A stretch of 64,000 nucleotides of DNA, from the NCBI GenBank assembly GCA_934045075.1, contig OW203725.1, forward strand, positions 434,001-498,000, read 5' to 3'. Origin of the DNA: Yponomeuta sedellus. Taxonomy: Eukaryota; Arthropoda; Insecta; Lepidoptera; Yponomeutidae. The notes beneath the pieces are model-generated. The model worked only from the letters and a program-made list of their open reading frames with translations. It was not told the DNA's origin and did not search any database. The position numbers were made by a program, and so were the translations under genes. Positions 29,636-39,665 of this stretch are shown here, in pieces (position 1 is the first letter of the stretch; every line of letters starts with the position of its first letter).

Positions 29636-29940
29636 CAAGGGTAGCCATGCCCGCCGGCGACGTCGCCATGGCGTCCCGGTGAGTTGGCGGCCTTAAGCTA
29701 ATCGCTCGAGGCTAAGCATAAAGCGTGGCCAGTGAAGTGGCCATGTGTGGCGAAGGGCAGAAGCGCCGACTAGCGGGAATTAACGTCTGTGCGATTTAAA
29801 CCCATCGTCGTCCCACCGAAAGCAATTTCAAGGGCGAGCGCTCGCGCAAAATAAATTCAGTTTGTAGTTTTCAACGGAGCATTCCCAGAGTTATTACGCT
29901 CGGTGCGTCGCAATAATAGTTTAATGACGGCTGTACACTC
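29636..29940. other. GC-rich unassigned stretch
   Basis: GC-rich (GCCCGCCGGCGACGTCGCCA and onward) with no repeat or frame of note. Confidence 0.3.
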
Positions 29941-29949
29941 TTGTCCACT

Positions 29950-30090
29950 CAAGCCTACACCATCTATGAAACCATGTCCCAGGCACTACAGCGTCGCGTC
30001 GGAGTGGTCCCTTCACCCATCTAGTGTGAGTGAAAATACCACTGGACGCTGTATAAATCATTTCATTAAGTAGATGCAAAAAGGCCAATC
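29950..30090 (+). repeat. tSINE-2 3' half
   Basis: AAGCCTACACCATCTATGAA, GTCCCAGGCACTACAGCGTC, GGTCCCTTCACCCATCTAGT and GTAGATGCAAAAAGGCCAAT; 5'-truncated with the natural 3' end followed by ATCATCATCA. Confidence 0.75.
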
Positions 30091-30610
30091 ATCATCACAC
30101 TCTTGTCCGAGTTGTCTCGCTATATGTCGTCTAAGGTGTCGCCGCACTTGGGTTGAAACATGTGGAAACCGGATACACTGAGGCGTGGTGACAATCCCAT
30201 CTACGCCCCGTGTGATGAGTATGGAGAGTGTGCAGCCGCCATAAATGATTACTTACGCACTTAGCAGAGCGCGATTTCTTTCGAGTCATCTCGCGGCCTA
30301 GAGGAGGGAGCGAGCGAGATAGATAGGGCACGCGCCACTCGCTCGTACTATAAGGGCCCGCAATTAGGTCACACGCACTAGCGCGCAGCAAGACGCTACT
30401 CTTAAAGCTGAGTTCGTCAATTAACTGAGAAATCGGTGTTTTTTTCTCTCACTCGCCTGGTATCCATTAGTCTCACTGACATGCGTTACAAGTTAGCCTG
30501 CTCTGGATTGAATTGCCCACAAGACAAATCTGAAGCGATTGGGTATGTTTCAGGTTTAAAGTCTGTCTGTGCATCCGTCCGTCTGTCCGCCCGATATATA
30601 TATATATATA
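30091..30610. other. Unassigned stretch with GC-rich part
   Basis: GC-rich near 30290-30400 (GAGGGAGCGAGCGAGATAGA). A TA run at 30595-30610 borders the palindrome at 30612. Confidence 0.3.
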
Positions 30611-30611
30611 T

Positions 30612-30655
30612 ACGTGGCAGGATAGACATATATATATATGTCTATCCTGCCACGT
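30612..30655. repeat. Perfect 44-bp palindrome
   Basis: ACGTGGCAGGATAGACATAT plus AT and its exact complement, no spacer. It sits between two TCTGTCTGTCC-type stretches and next to a TA dinucleotide run. Confidence 0.9.
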
Positions 30656-30837
30656 CTGTCTGTCCCCAGGACAGGGACGAAATCCTTCCCGTCTCCGGGC
30701 TACTTACATCCCGGTTGATTATACAAACGTGAAAAAAATGATATCAGTATCAAATATATAATTAGGTAACATAAAAGAAAAGCTATCACGTCTAACGTAG
30801 ACTTTAAACATTGGCCATTGCATCATCGTAATGAAAC

Positions 30838-30892
30838 GCTTTATACAGCGTTCAGTGGCATCTTCACTCACACTAGATGGGCGAAGAGATCA
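30838..30892 (-). repeat. tSINE-2 3' fragment
   Basis: Minus strand CGCCCATCTAGTGTGAGTGA and GATGCCACTGAACGCTGTAT. Short. Confidence 0.55.
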
Positions 30893-31009
30893 CTCGTAGG
30901 CTTTAAAAGTAAACGAATAATAGGCGAATAAAGTTCATAATAATAATAGACCAACTAATAAAATAAAAACTTCGACAAAGTCGATTGAAAATTACTTTGA
31001 TGAATTTTT

Positions 31010-31238
31010 CAAAAACTTATTTAGCGGGTAAAAACTCCACCCATCCCGGGACTCGAACCCGCGACCTCTGGCTAACCGTGCCAACGCTCTCCCAACTGAG
31101 TTAATGGGCGACTTACCGGCATCAGTGAAATTTCGAACCCCTCTACAATACTCTGTGTATTACGTACAGGTTTACCAACATAGGTTTTTAAGAAATTGTC
31201 CTTAGCACGGGTTAGTGCATTAAAAATAATGTACTCTA
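31010..31238. mobile_element. tSINE-1, 5'-inverted copy
   Basis: The minus-strand core and 5' part (31010-31165) starts at CAAAAACTTATTTAGCGG. It is followed by plus-strand ATAGGTTTTTAAGAAATTGT and the long tail to CATTAAAAATAAT. Flanks ATGAATTTTT (31000-31009) and ATGAACTTTTT (31239-31249) look like an imperfect TSD with one substitution. The A- and B-box are still readable. Confidence 0.75.
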
Positions 31239-31249
31239 ATGAACTTTTT

Positions 31250-32099
31250 AGTCTTGTAAAGCAGGTAAAAAACCTCATTCTACGGAACGTTACACTGCGC
31301 GTGGCCCGACGCACTCTAGGACGTTTTTTTAGTTCCACTCTCTGGTTCATTGGACCCAGTGAACTAGGTTTATTCATTCATTAGTCACCGGGGGGAGGAG
31401 GCTGACTAATAAAGCACTTGTTACACTCTCCTGTTACCCCATAGTGTCGACACTTACAGACAAGACGGCGTGAAACAAGACACTTTCCTAATTCGAGGCA
31501 AGTGTGTTATTAAGTCGGCATCACTGTGGCAGCCAGCTTTTGCCTTGGATCCCGCTTGTAACAGTACCAGCCGTAATTATTGGACCAACCCCAGACAATG
31601 TCTTAACTTGTTTAAGACAAAAATTAAAACTTCTATGTTTTCAGCTCGTAAAAAAATACAATTTACAGAAATCTTGTAAGCCCATCCTATGCTTCAAACT
31701 CAGAAGGTACAGTGCTACACAAGAAATAAGTCTCGCGGATGTACCTGCGCAAATGACCAAATTTTAGATGTGCGGCAAGTTGATCGACCAATCAGATAGT
31801 TTCATTTTATGGCAGGTCGCGCGCCTTTGCTGCTATTGGTGGATTCAACGTCATCGATGCAGGTGACTATTCGTTTGGCAATATTAGCGTGAGCGAAATA
31901 GGTCAATTCTGCACCTTAACCGTATCGGTTAAAGATCATGTTGAATGTACTCATAGCTTCGGGTACTTTCGTTACACTTCTTCCCAGTCTGCGCGAACGT
32001 AGATTCCCGAAGGGACTTTTATGATGTGTAGTACTGTACTATCGATTGCTGTTGCTTATGTTACATACTGTTGGTTATGTAGATTGTGTAAGTTTATAT
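31250..32099. other. Unassigned spacer
   Basis: Two overlapping plus frames of 69 and 87 codons at 31470-31767 lack known motifs. Nothing else recognised. Confidence 0.3.
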
Positions 32100-32275
32100 A
32101 TACAGGGCGTCCCAAAGTTATGGGCCATGAAGGGAAAGTACCTTAAATATCGTAGATAGGGTATTTTGCTGAAAGAAGACTTTATGTTATTTTTAAAAGT
32201 TAGTAATTCAGCATTAAAAGATTTTCTAAAAATTACTTGCCTTGTCTGGGAATCGAACCGACTTAAATTTAAAAA
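32100..32275. repeat. Repeat starting CAGGGCGTCCCAAAGTTATG
   Basis: The motif TACAGGGCGTCCCAAAGTTA is a common start of arthropod interspersed repeats in my experience. The end carries CTGGGAATCGAACCG, a B-box-like string on the minus strand (CGGTTCGATTCCCAG). Class unresolved. Confidence 0.35.
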
Positions 32276-32646
32276 AAAAACCATCCTTACTTTTATGATG
32301 CCAATCGAAATAATGGCCAAAAAAATAATAACTCTTCTTAAATAACATAGTATTTTAAAAGAAAGGAACAGCGTGAAATTAATCATTTTAATCAAATTAA
32401 AAACATACATGAAACTGCAAGTATATCATAGTCTTCCTAAAATGGTAGTCCTGTTTTTTTATCGTTTTTTTTTTGTTATAATCAGGTGGTTTCCGAATAG
32501 ATCTAGCGCTAAGAGTATAGTCATTGAAATTTTGACTGTACATCCTCAGTAGATTCATCAACGACGTGTTTTCGCTTCAGTCGCCTCACATTGTGTCTGG
32601 TATTAAACAGAGCAGCAGCCTGTGGATTCTTGTGATTTTTTATATT

Positions 32647-32836
32647 ATACTATTTTTATTTTTAATGCACTAACCCGTGCTAAGAACAAATTTAAAAACC
32701 TATTTAGAGGCTAAAAATTTCACCCATGCCGGGGTTCGAACCCGCAACCTCTGGCTATCCGTGGCACGGATAGCCAGAGGTTGCGGGTTTGAACCCCGGC
32801 ATGGGTGAAATTTTTAGCCTTTAAATAGGTTTTTAA
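32647..32836. mobile_element. tSINE-1, palindromic copy with 12-bp TSD
   Basis: Left arm: the full long tail, core and anticodon region on the minus strand. Right arm: the complement from ACGGATAGCCAGAGG through GGTTTGAACCCCGG to GCCTTTAAATAGGTTTTTAA. Only 3 nt separate the arms. TSD ATTTTTTATATT at 32635-32646 and 32837-32848. Both arms share the private substitution GGGGTTCGAACC / GGTTTGAACCCC on one strand each, supporting a common origin of the arms. Confidence 0.9.
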
Positions 32837-32892
32837 ATTTTTTATATTGTTTATTCTTTATTTCTTGCCAAAAACATCGAAAAATACACAAA

Positions 32893-32970
32893 ACTAATAT
32901 AACCTCACTCCTATAATATCACAGAGCAGTAGGCACAGAGCAGGCCCTGCCACTTGCAGTCCCTGGTCAT
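32893..32970 (-). repeat. LINE-T end, very degenerate
   Basis: ATATAACCTCACTCCTATAA, CACAGAGCAGTAGGCACAGA and CCTGCCACTTGCAGTCCCTG resemble the LINE-T 3' end with rearrangement. Confidence 0.4.
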
Positions 32971-33299
32971 ATTGAGTAGTTTTTATTGGGTACGACGCAA
33001 AACTCTGATAACAAAAAAACAGTGCAAGGTATTTTTATGTTTCATAGAATAACGTGAAGAATACTATCTACTTCTTCGAATACTTCTACATGTGTAAACA
33101 CTATATAGACACCAGCACAGAGTTGTAGTATACAGTATCTAGTTACGAAAGTGATTATTAAAAATGTCCCTACAATTTCATGAATTCAAAAGTAGCAAGA
33201 AAACGCTACGCTATAAGTAGTAAGAGCGGAGCATAGCCACTCACTTTAACATCAATAACCTGTCTGGCTACGTGCGGGCCGGCTCGGTCCACGTAGTGT

Positions 33300-33520
33300 C
33301 TCAGTAATGGCGCCGATTCGTTTTTGTAACATTTTCCGTGCCGTATCGTTGCGGGCCTCTTACCCTCGAAACCTCTTTGCTCGGCCCCCCCGCCCCGCGC
33401 CCCGCGCCGCCCCGCATCCGGCATTTGCCGTATCGGCTTTTAGTAATAATATGTGGCGTGAATACCGAGCGCGTTCTACTCCGGCGTGGCCATCGGCGGA
33501 CATTTCATCCTTAACACGAA
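33300..33520. other. GC-rich unassigned stretch
   Basis: Very GC-rich at 33375-33425 (CCCCGCCCCGCGCCCCGCG). Frames on both strands are open here because of composition; no motif seen. Confidence 0.3.
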
Positions 33521-33524
33521 TATT

Positions 33525-33915
33525 TGTACATACACACATAACCTTACGCCTGTATCCTAGAGGGGTAGGCAGAGACCAGGGACTGCCACTTGCCACGATT
33601 CTGACTGATCAGTGATCACCTTCGCTTCATCAACGTTCATAAGTCGTTCCATGCACGCACGCCGGTACTTTTATCATCTCCTTTGTTAATACATCCCCTA
33701 TTTGGTCGATGTATGTCCGCCTGGGACGTCCCTTACCAGCTCTTCCGCTCACATTCACAATATATATTTGTTTCGTCAATCTTTCCTTCATCCTCTCCAC
33801 ATGTCCAAACCAACGCAACATTCCTTTCTCAATTCTACTCACTACATTCTCTATCAGTTCATAACGTTCTCTAATCAGACTATTGCGTATCCTGTCATTC
33901 AAAGTAACACTTCAT
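33525..33915 (-). pseudogene. LINE-T polymerase C-terminus and 3' end
   Basis: The minus frame 33630-33902 encodes MNDRIRNSLIRERYELIENV, SRIEKGMLRWFGHVERM, KERLTKQIYIVNVSGRAGKG, RPRRTYIDQIGDVL. It then loses register with the terminal DEAK...GIQA block (a small insertion near 33610 duplicates TGATCA). Tail: ATGTGTGTATGTA. One of the best-preserved C-termini of this LINE, though inactive. Confidence 0.8.
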
Positions 33916-34030
33916 GGAAACCGAGATTTGAAGATCGAATATTGTTTATAAACGTGCGCTGCACTTTGCTATGAGACCCACGTTTGTATCGAATATTTAA
34001 ACTAATGGCACAAACTGGCCTGTGAAACTC

Positions 34031-34168
34031 ACCCTCAGTTTCTCGTACACTAACCATCTGTTAGTCTACTGTTAACAGCTGTCAAATGATTTTTCGCATG
34101 CAAATTGGCAAACTGACAGCTGTTAACAGTAAATTAACGGCTTGTTAGTGTACCAGAAACCGGGGGTA
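34031..34168. repeat. MITE-3 with long imperfect inverted repeats
   Basis: CCTCAGTTTCTCGTACACTA at the left opposes TTGTTAGTGTACCAGAAACC at the right. The inner arms CTGTTAACAGCTGTCA and TGACAGCTGTTAACAG are perfect. About 138 bp, non-coding. Related pieces at 7156 and 35262. Confidence 0.65.
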
Positions 34169-34884
34169 AGTATCGTTTTACCTCCGAAACTAAGTATCAC
34201 ACTTTTAGAATTGCAATAACTTTTCAAGTGCATAAGGTAAGATTTTCGAAATGAAAAGAACTCGAAAAGAGTTTAGTTTTGTGTATTAAATCACTGTAGT
34301 AGGTAACTTTCTTTTAAGAAATGTTTAAAAAAAGAACACTTAATTTTTTTGAGTAGTTTAGTATAAAACGAAATTAAAACTGTAGTACTATTTTGTAGGC
34401 CAATTTACTTCGATACAACCTTCACGGATATTCACATCCTGTGATTATTGGACTAATAGGTAATAAATTAATAATTAAGTAAGGAAATAATTAAACTAAT
34501 ATCGTAGGTCAAAAAGCGTGGGCGCTTTTTGGTAAAGTTCGGTTTCGTGCAAATTGCTTTCCTAGCTCTAGGGCTCGATAATCTACAAGAGCAAGAAGAC
34601 AGTAAAGCCGTAATATCCACTCTATATTAACTCGATAATTGCTACCTTTTGTGCTTTCTAAAGCTTCTTTCTACTTATACGTGGAGCACTTTATTACAGA
34701 ATTTAATTTGCCATCACGATCAATGCCCTGAAGGTCGCCACCGTATCGAGGTATTGGTTAAGCTCGGTAGCTAGCTAGGTATTACGCTGCACGTGTATTG
34801 TGTAGCTGAGTGAGGACATGGCTCCAATGTGAAATAGGATTTTGGCGAAGTTCAGATGGTCTGTTTTGTGGCGAACTAAATTAC
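34169..34884. other. AT-rich spacer
   Basis: Nothing recognised. Confidence 0.3.
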
Positions 34885-35030
34885 TTTAGGCCAGTTTCTG
34901 AATTGAAAATTTTGCTATATAGTTAACTGTAGGGCTGCCCCTTCCAATTTCCCACAAAAGAGCAGAGAGAACGTTACTAAAGTATTCGTATTTAATTAGG
35001 GAAATTCACAATTCAGAAACCGTCCCTAAA
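34885..35030. mobile_element. MITE-2
   Basis: 146 bp. TIRs TTTAGGCCAGTTTCTGAATT and, from the other end, TTTAGGGACGGTTTCTGAAT. Internal GTTAACTGTAGGGCTG. A decayed relative is at 37405-37550. Possible TTA target, not certain. Confidence 0.65.
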
Positions 35031-35261
35031 CGTATGAAAGTTTGCTCAAGGTTGAATGCATATATTGCAGGATGTATTTGGAATAACTTTTGACGTTTTT
35101 ATCCAACTGCGAAAGCAAAATAGGGCGATTAGGTCCTAGTTTCTGCATAACAAATTGTCAGATTGGTAGTTTCACAATTTTTTTCGAAAGCTAGCTAATC
35201 TTAAGATAGGCTGTTAATAAAATTGCAGTTTTTTCGTTTAGATCCTGAATCGGTTTTACTT

Positions 35262-35345
35262 ATTTCTAGTTTCTTGTTGTTTTTATGAATGCATATTGAC
35301 AAGCTGACAGCTATTAACAATTTAGCAGATTGTTGGTGTACCGTA
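35262..35345. repeat. MITE-3 fragment
   Basis: GACAAGCTGACAGCTATTAA and GCAGATTGTTGGTGTACCGT align with the right half of the copy at 34031. Confidence 0.45.
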
Positions 35346-35381
35346 GTTGCTTAAGAACTTCTACGATGTGAGGTGATTAAG

Positions 35382-35722
35382 AAGCGCTCGTGGCCTAGTG
35401 GGACCGAGTGATTGGAATCAACCACAAAGATCAAGCAACAACAGGCACGATCAGTTGCTGAATAGGTTACCATTCCGTGACTACCACTAGTGGCATTTTT
35501 CGGAACGCTTCCGTGGTTCTGTGGTGCCGGCTGTCGTGTAATGGCAGTCGGTAAGCCATGTTAGAGCTTTATGGGAGGCTTGATACCAGTAAGGTGCACC
35601 ACTGTCTTATCCTACCCCAACCTAGACTTGGCCCCCTGGTGGAGTATGGCCTAACCTTCCTGAGATGCAGGAAGAGACCTGTGCCCGGCAGTGGGGACAC
35701 ACAAAGGGTTGATACCAAGGTT
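35382..35722 (+). mobile_element. 5S-SINE, near full length, plus strand
   Basis: Starts GAAGCGCTCGTGGCCTAGTG. The 5S-like stretch is diverged (ATCAAGCAACAACAGGCACG, TCAGTTGCTGAATAGGTTAC). The body is shortened around TGGCAGTCGGTAAGCCATGT. The 3' end is GCAGTGGGGACACACAAAGG, GTTGATACC. Confidence 0.8.
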
Positions 35723-35993
35723 ATTAAGAATGGGCTTTTTTATTTTGTCTTGTGATAATGCCGCGATGACATATACCCTGCGCGTCTAGTTTAATAAAAA
35801 GCTCAGCCTCTATATTACGATCCCAAATAATTCCAATCATATTCGATACTAATTGCTATCGCAAACGTTAGGTTTCTGATAGACTTTGGGGCATACAATA
35901 AGGCCTCAGGTTGAGACCGCCTCACTACCAGAACCAACATCTAGCAATAATTGCAGGCAAGGTCAATTGTCCATATATCTGTCACAGTCACAT

Positions 35994-36085
35994 GATTAAG
36001 CTCTGCGAATCGGAGCGAATCCTGGTCGGACTTTTCCGATATAACAACACCCGTAAGTAAATCCGGCCTAAAAGTCTACAATCTA
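35994..36085 (+). repeat. Element F, 3' segment only
   Basis: GATTAAGCTCTGCGAATCGG to GTAAGTAAATCCGGCCTAAA and AGTCTACAATC. Same right end as the copies at 24815 and 50620, so this is a real element boundary. Confidence 0.65.
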
Positions 36086-36104
36086 TCACAGTTATGACAA
36101 CATT

Positions 36105-36330
36105 TTTTGTCGGCCCTGTTTAAGACTCACTGCTGGTTTAAGGCCTCCTGCATGATTTTCTACTCTTCCTGTCTTAGAGCATCCGTGTGGAAATCGTCCC
36201 GCCATCTACCTCTTGGCCGGCCTTGTCAGGGATTCCCGTCACATGTTGGTAACCTAGGGTCTGGGTGCCCACGTGACTAATCTGGCCAACAGGCCAACTG
36301 AGCGAAGTTCCACTTCAGTTTTGCGGCCAT
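36105..36330 (-). pseudogene. LINE polymerase C-terminal remnant, other family
   Basis: Minus strand contains GGCCGGCCAAGAGGTAGATG and GGAAGAGTAGAAAATCATGC, resembling the GRPRKRW... EAF end of another insect LINE polymerase. Many stops. Weak. Confidence 0.35.
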
Positions 36331-36384
36331 AACTCCAACATCAACATAGACAAGTCAAGAAGAAAGATGGTAAGACGCAGAGTA

Positions 36385-36556
36385 TAAGAAATGAAATTAA
36401 AAGGTTTTATTCAAAATAGCGCAGAAACTGCGGCTTAATGAAGGTTACAATTGAAACTAGGTGTCCACTTTCAAATCTAGAATATATTGCAGAATAAATG
36501 GAGAAAAAAACCTCAAACTTACTCTTTTCAAAGTCCTTAATTAACAGAGTTTGCAT
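36385..36556 (-). mobile_element. LINE-J 3' UTR
   Basis: Minus strand CTCTGTTAATTAAGGACTTT, GTGGACACCTAGTTTCAATT and TTTTGAATAAAACC: the terminal LINE-J block in reverse. Confidence 0.6.
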
Positions 36557-36668
36557 TATTATTATTTTAAATCAGTAGAACTCGTGCATATAAGGTGAGC
36601 GTTCCATATCCAGCAGTGGATAACGACGAGCTAAGGCTGATTGACTTATAAAGATATTGGTCAATGTA

Positions 36669-36932
36669 TATACATACATACATACATACATACATACATA
36701 CATACATACATACATACATACATACATACATACATACATACATACATACATACATACATACATACATACATACATACATACATACATACATACATACATA
36801 CATACATACATACATACATACATACATACATACATACATACATACATACATACATACATACATACATACATACATACATACATACATACATACATACATA
36901 CATACATACATACATACATACATACATACATA
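36669..36932. repeat. CATA microsatellite, about 65 uninterrupted units
   Basis: Essentially pure CATA/TATG repeat of about 263 bp directly joined to AACCTCACGCCTG of a LINE-T end. It is therefore the expanded 3' tail of that LINE copy. Open frames of 89-128 codons on both strands (repeating Tyr-Val-Cys-Met or Ile-His-Thr-Tyr) are products of the repeat, not genes. Confidence 0.95.
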
Positions 36933-37110
36933 ACCTCACGCCTGAATCCCAGAGTGGTAGGCAGAGACTAAGGACTGCCACTTGCCACGATCCTGACAGA
37001 TCACCTTCGCTTCATCAACGTTCATAAGTCGTTGCATGCACGCACGCCGGTTCCGGGTACTTTTTATCTTGCCCTTTGGTAATACATCCCCTATTTGATA
37101 CAATATATAA
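36933..37110 (-). mobile_element. LINE-T 3' end carrying the CATA tail
   Basis: About 178 bp from GAGGTTATG back through the DEAKVICQDRGKW codons to KGKIKSTRNRRACMQRL, ending near TATTTGATACAATATA. The polymerase part is short but in frame. Confidence 0.8.
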
Positions 37111-37404
37111 CATTCAGTGCTCGATGCCATTGGCAGCGAGGCTTTTGTGTATGGCTATTTTGTAGTTTGATCACGTCGATATACAAAACATTGATTGGGA
37201 ACTGTCGAAGGGAAACTGAAACGTTTTGTTACCGCCGATGAAAGCGGCGCGGGCTCGCGGGCGGATGTGTTTTTTCTATTAACTTGCTCTATCTATGGCT
37301 GTATAGACACCAGATATTTTATTATGGATAGAATTTTATGGATTACTATATGTCGCATGGGTGAATTTTACATGAGCGAGTACTGATTTTCCTTAGCGGC
37401 TTGA
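37111..37404. other. Unassigned spacer
   Basis: GC-balanced at 37195-37280; no repeat recognised. Confidence 0.3.
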
Positions 37405-37550
37405 AACACATAACCAGTTTCTGAATTGAGAATATGCCAAATAAATAGTTAACAGCAGTGCTGTCTCATCGATTTTCCCAGGAAAGAGCGTGACAGAACT
37501 TTCCTGTGGTATTAACTCAGTGAAATTCTAGAAATAGAAATCGGACCACA
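37405..37550. repeat. MITE-2, decayed
   Basis: ACCAGTTTCTGAATTGAGAA and GTTAACAGCAGTGCTG match the left half of the copy at 34885; the right TIR is lost. Confidence 0.5.
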
Positions 37551-37654
37551 AATAACAAAATATCAAGTAGTTCAGACGGCGGCCTTATCACTATAAGTTA
37601 TCTCTTCCAGACAACCTTGTATAAGAGTAGAATATTCACATATATTCTAGGACA

Positions 37655-37735
37655 AATGATTCCCACGTTGCTTAACGTTTTGACTACCAAAACAAAGGTC
37701 GTGGGTGCGATTCCCACTGGAGGATCGCCATATTT
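37655..37735 (+). repeat. tRNA-like sequence
   Basis: GTTTTGACTACCAAAACAAA then GGTCGTGGGTGCGATTCCCA: anticodon-arm- and T-arm-like order but no A-box. Likely a SINE head relic. Confidence 0.35.
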
Positions 37736-38539
37736 GTTTTGTGCAAATGTTCTTATTATGGGGGGATTGTAATGTGAAGGTAAACCTGCCTTTTTCACTC
37801 CACTGTATCAATTATAACTACTAATAGCACTAAAAACTAGTTATTGAAGCAATTTAGTTGCGTATAAAACCCTAAAGGCCGGCGACAATAAATAACGGTT
37901 AGGGCACTGAATATTCATCATTTAGCGCGCCACACGTGTACACAAATACAAGCGGTCATTTGTGAAAAAACCACAGCCTACCCGCGATAAAGAATCAGCC
38001 GACAAAGGCAAGCGTCAAAGCCTTCGGAATGCCTCGCCGCGGTTTTTCCACTTTCACCCGACGCTGCTACGACCAAATATAAATTTAATCGGGCTGTAAA
38101 CATGGTCGTTACTCAAACGCTTAAATATAGCAAGAACCAAGAACCTATTTTTTTAACATCCGTCATTTTTCTTTTATTTTGTTGGTATATGTCAACCAAA
38201 CCATAATAGTGAAATTGGCCAATTTTATTACATTTATGTTAGTGGGATTTTCTGACCTTGATTTTTGATGATTCTAATGATGTGCATAGTAGCTTTAAAA
38301 CGTGTTATACGATCAAGAATGGCCGTAATACATAGCCAAATTTTATTTTCTCTTTATCACACGCTTTTTCTATTTGCCAAAGATTACATAATACACCGTC
38401 TTAACTTCACTTATGGCCTTATAAAATACGTTCACCGTACTTTTATTTTTTTAATTATTTATATTTTTGTCATTATTTAAATGGCAATGATGTCAGGAAT
38501 TGAGTTAATCCAATGGTTAAGTTCTAGGTTTTACAATAT
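37736..38539. other. AT-rich spacer
   Basis: GC-balanced island at 37870-38060 (CCACACGTGTACACAAATAC, CCGACAAAGGCAAGCG). No gene recognised; a 71-codon frame at 38265 is AT-rich and motif-free. Confidence 0.3.
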
Positions 38540-38715
38540 TATTGAAACTCTGTGTAAGGACTTAATTTCGAAGTTTTTGCCCATTTTCTTCCAAAATTAT
38601 GTAGGTATTTGAAATAGACACCTAGTTTTAGCGTTTCGTTACGTCCATTAAGTCGCAGTTTCAATTCAGTAAAAAATGCAACAACCTTGCGGTTCAAAGC
38701 CGAATAAATGAAATA
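38540..38715 (+). mobile_element. LINE-J 3' UTR, diverged
   Basis: GAAACTCTGTGTAAGGACTT, CCCATTTTCTTCCAAAATTA, AGACACCTAGTTTTAGCG and CATTAAGTCGCAGTTTC align with the block at 27590-27750. Confidence 0.55.
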
Positions 38716-38936
38716 CTCCGCCAACAGCGACAATCAATTTTAATATCGGGTGGCAAGGCATATTTTTCTTCGTTAGCCGTCGTCGGGTGTCAATCACTCC
38801 GATATACTGCTGATAGAGCGCCTAAAGACTTGGTCCCGAGTATTGGGTTAGATTAGTTTGCTATAATACAATCCTAACATTTTTGAAATACAAGGAGTGG
38901 TAAGAAAGTTAATTAGTAATGTTACTTACGAGTACC

Positions 38937-39205
38937 ATAACATAACCTCACGCCTGTATACCAGATGGGTAGGCAGATACTAAGGACTGCCACTTGCCAC
39001 GATTCTGATAGATCACTTTCGCTTAGCAACTTTCATAAGTCGTTGCATGCACGCACGCCGGTTTCGGGTACTTTTTATCTTCCCCTTTGCAAATATCACC
39101 GACTTGGTGGAAGTATGTCCGCTTGGGACGTGCCTTAACGGCCTTTCCTCTCAGATAAGCAACATATATTTGTTTCGTCAATATTCCTTTCTTCATCCTC
39201 TACTA
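38937..39205 (-). mobile_element. LINE-T 3' end
   Basis: Plus strand shows ATAACCTCACGCCTGTATAC through GTCGTTGCATGCACGCACGC to GACGTGCCTTAACGG and CAACATATATTTGTTTCGTC. Several small deletions; no CATA tail. Confidence 0.75.
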
Positions 39206-39429
39206 ATGTTACCTACTTATAATAAAATTTTGTTTCGAATGAGTGATTTTGTGGCAAAGAAGTTGTTATTATTATAACTGTTATTGTATAAGTAACTAAT
39301 TGGGAAGGAGCTCAGCTACACGTAGCACAAGAAATCTTACTTTGTAAGCGTTACTGGCTCGCATATTAAGATTTCTTCACTGAATCGCCATTTACTATTT
39401 TTTTAATAATAATTTATGCATACGCACGC

Positions 39430-39665
39430 TTCCGTGCTTTGCAAGGCACGTTACGCCGTTGGTGCCGGCTGTCATGTAATGGCAGTCCTTAAGCCATGTC
39501 AGAGGCCTTATGGGCGGCTTGATAACTTCTGACAGTAAGGCCCGCCACTGTCTTACAATCCTCCACCAACCCGGACTTGGCCGCCGTGGTGGAGTATGGC
39601 CTAACCTTCCTGCCATGCAGGAAGAGACCTGTGCCCCAGCAGTGGGGATATAAAACGGTTAATAT
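39430..39665 (+). mobile_element. 5S-SINE, 5'-truncated
   Basis: Begins in the body (CGCTTCCGTGCTTTGCAAGG) and runs to GCAGTGGGGATATAAAACGG. The 5S-like head is missing. Confidence 0.8.

Noticed and set aside
36669..36932. CRISPR or satellite array
   Set aside because: Simple tetranucleotide repeat without spacers in an animal genome.
36567..37027. Long open frames on both strands over the CATA array (also at 49537-50027)
   Set aside because: They translate the tetranucleotide repeat in every frame; a 4-bp repeat gives a 12-bp, stop-free coding period. Not genes.
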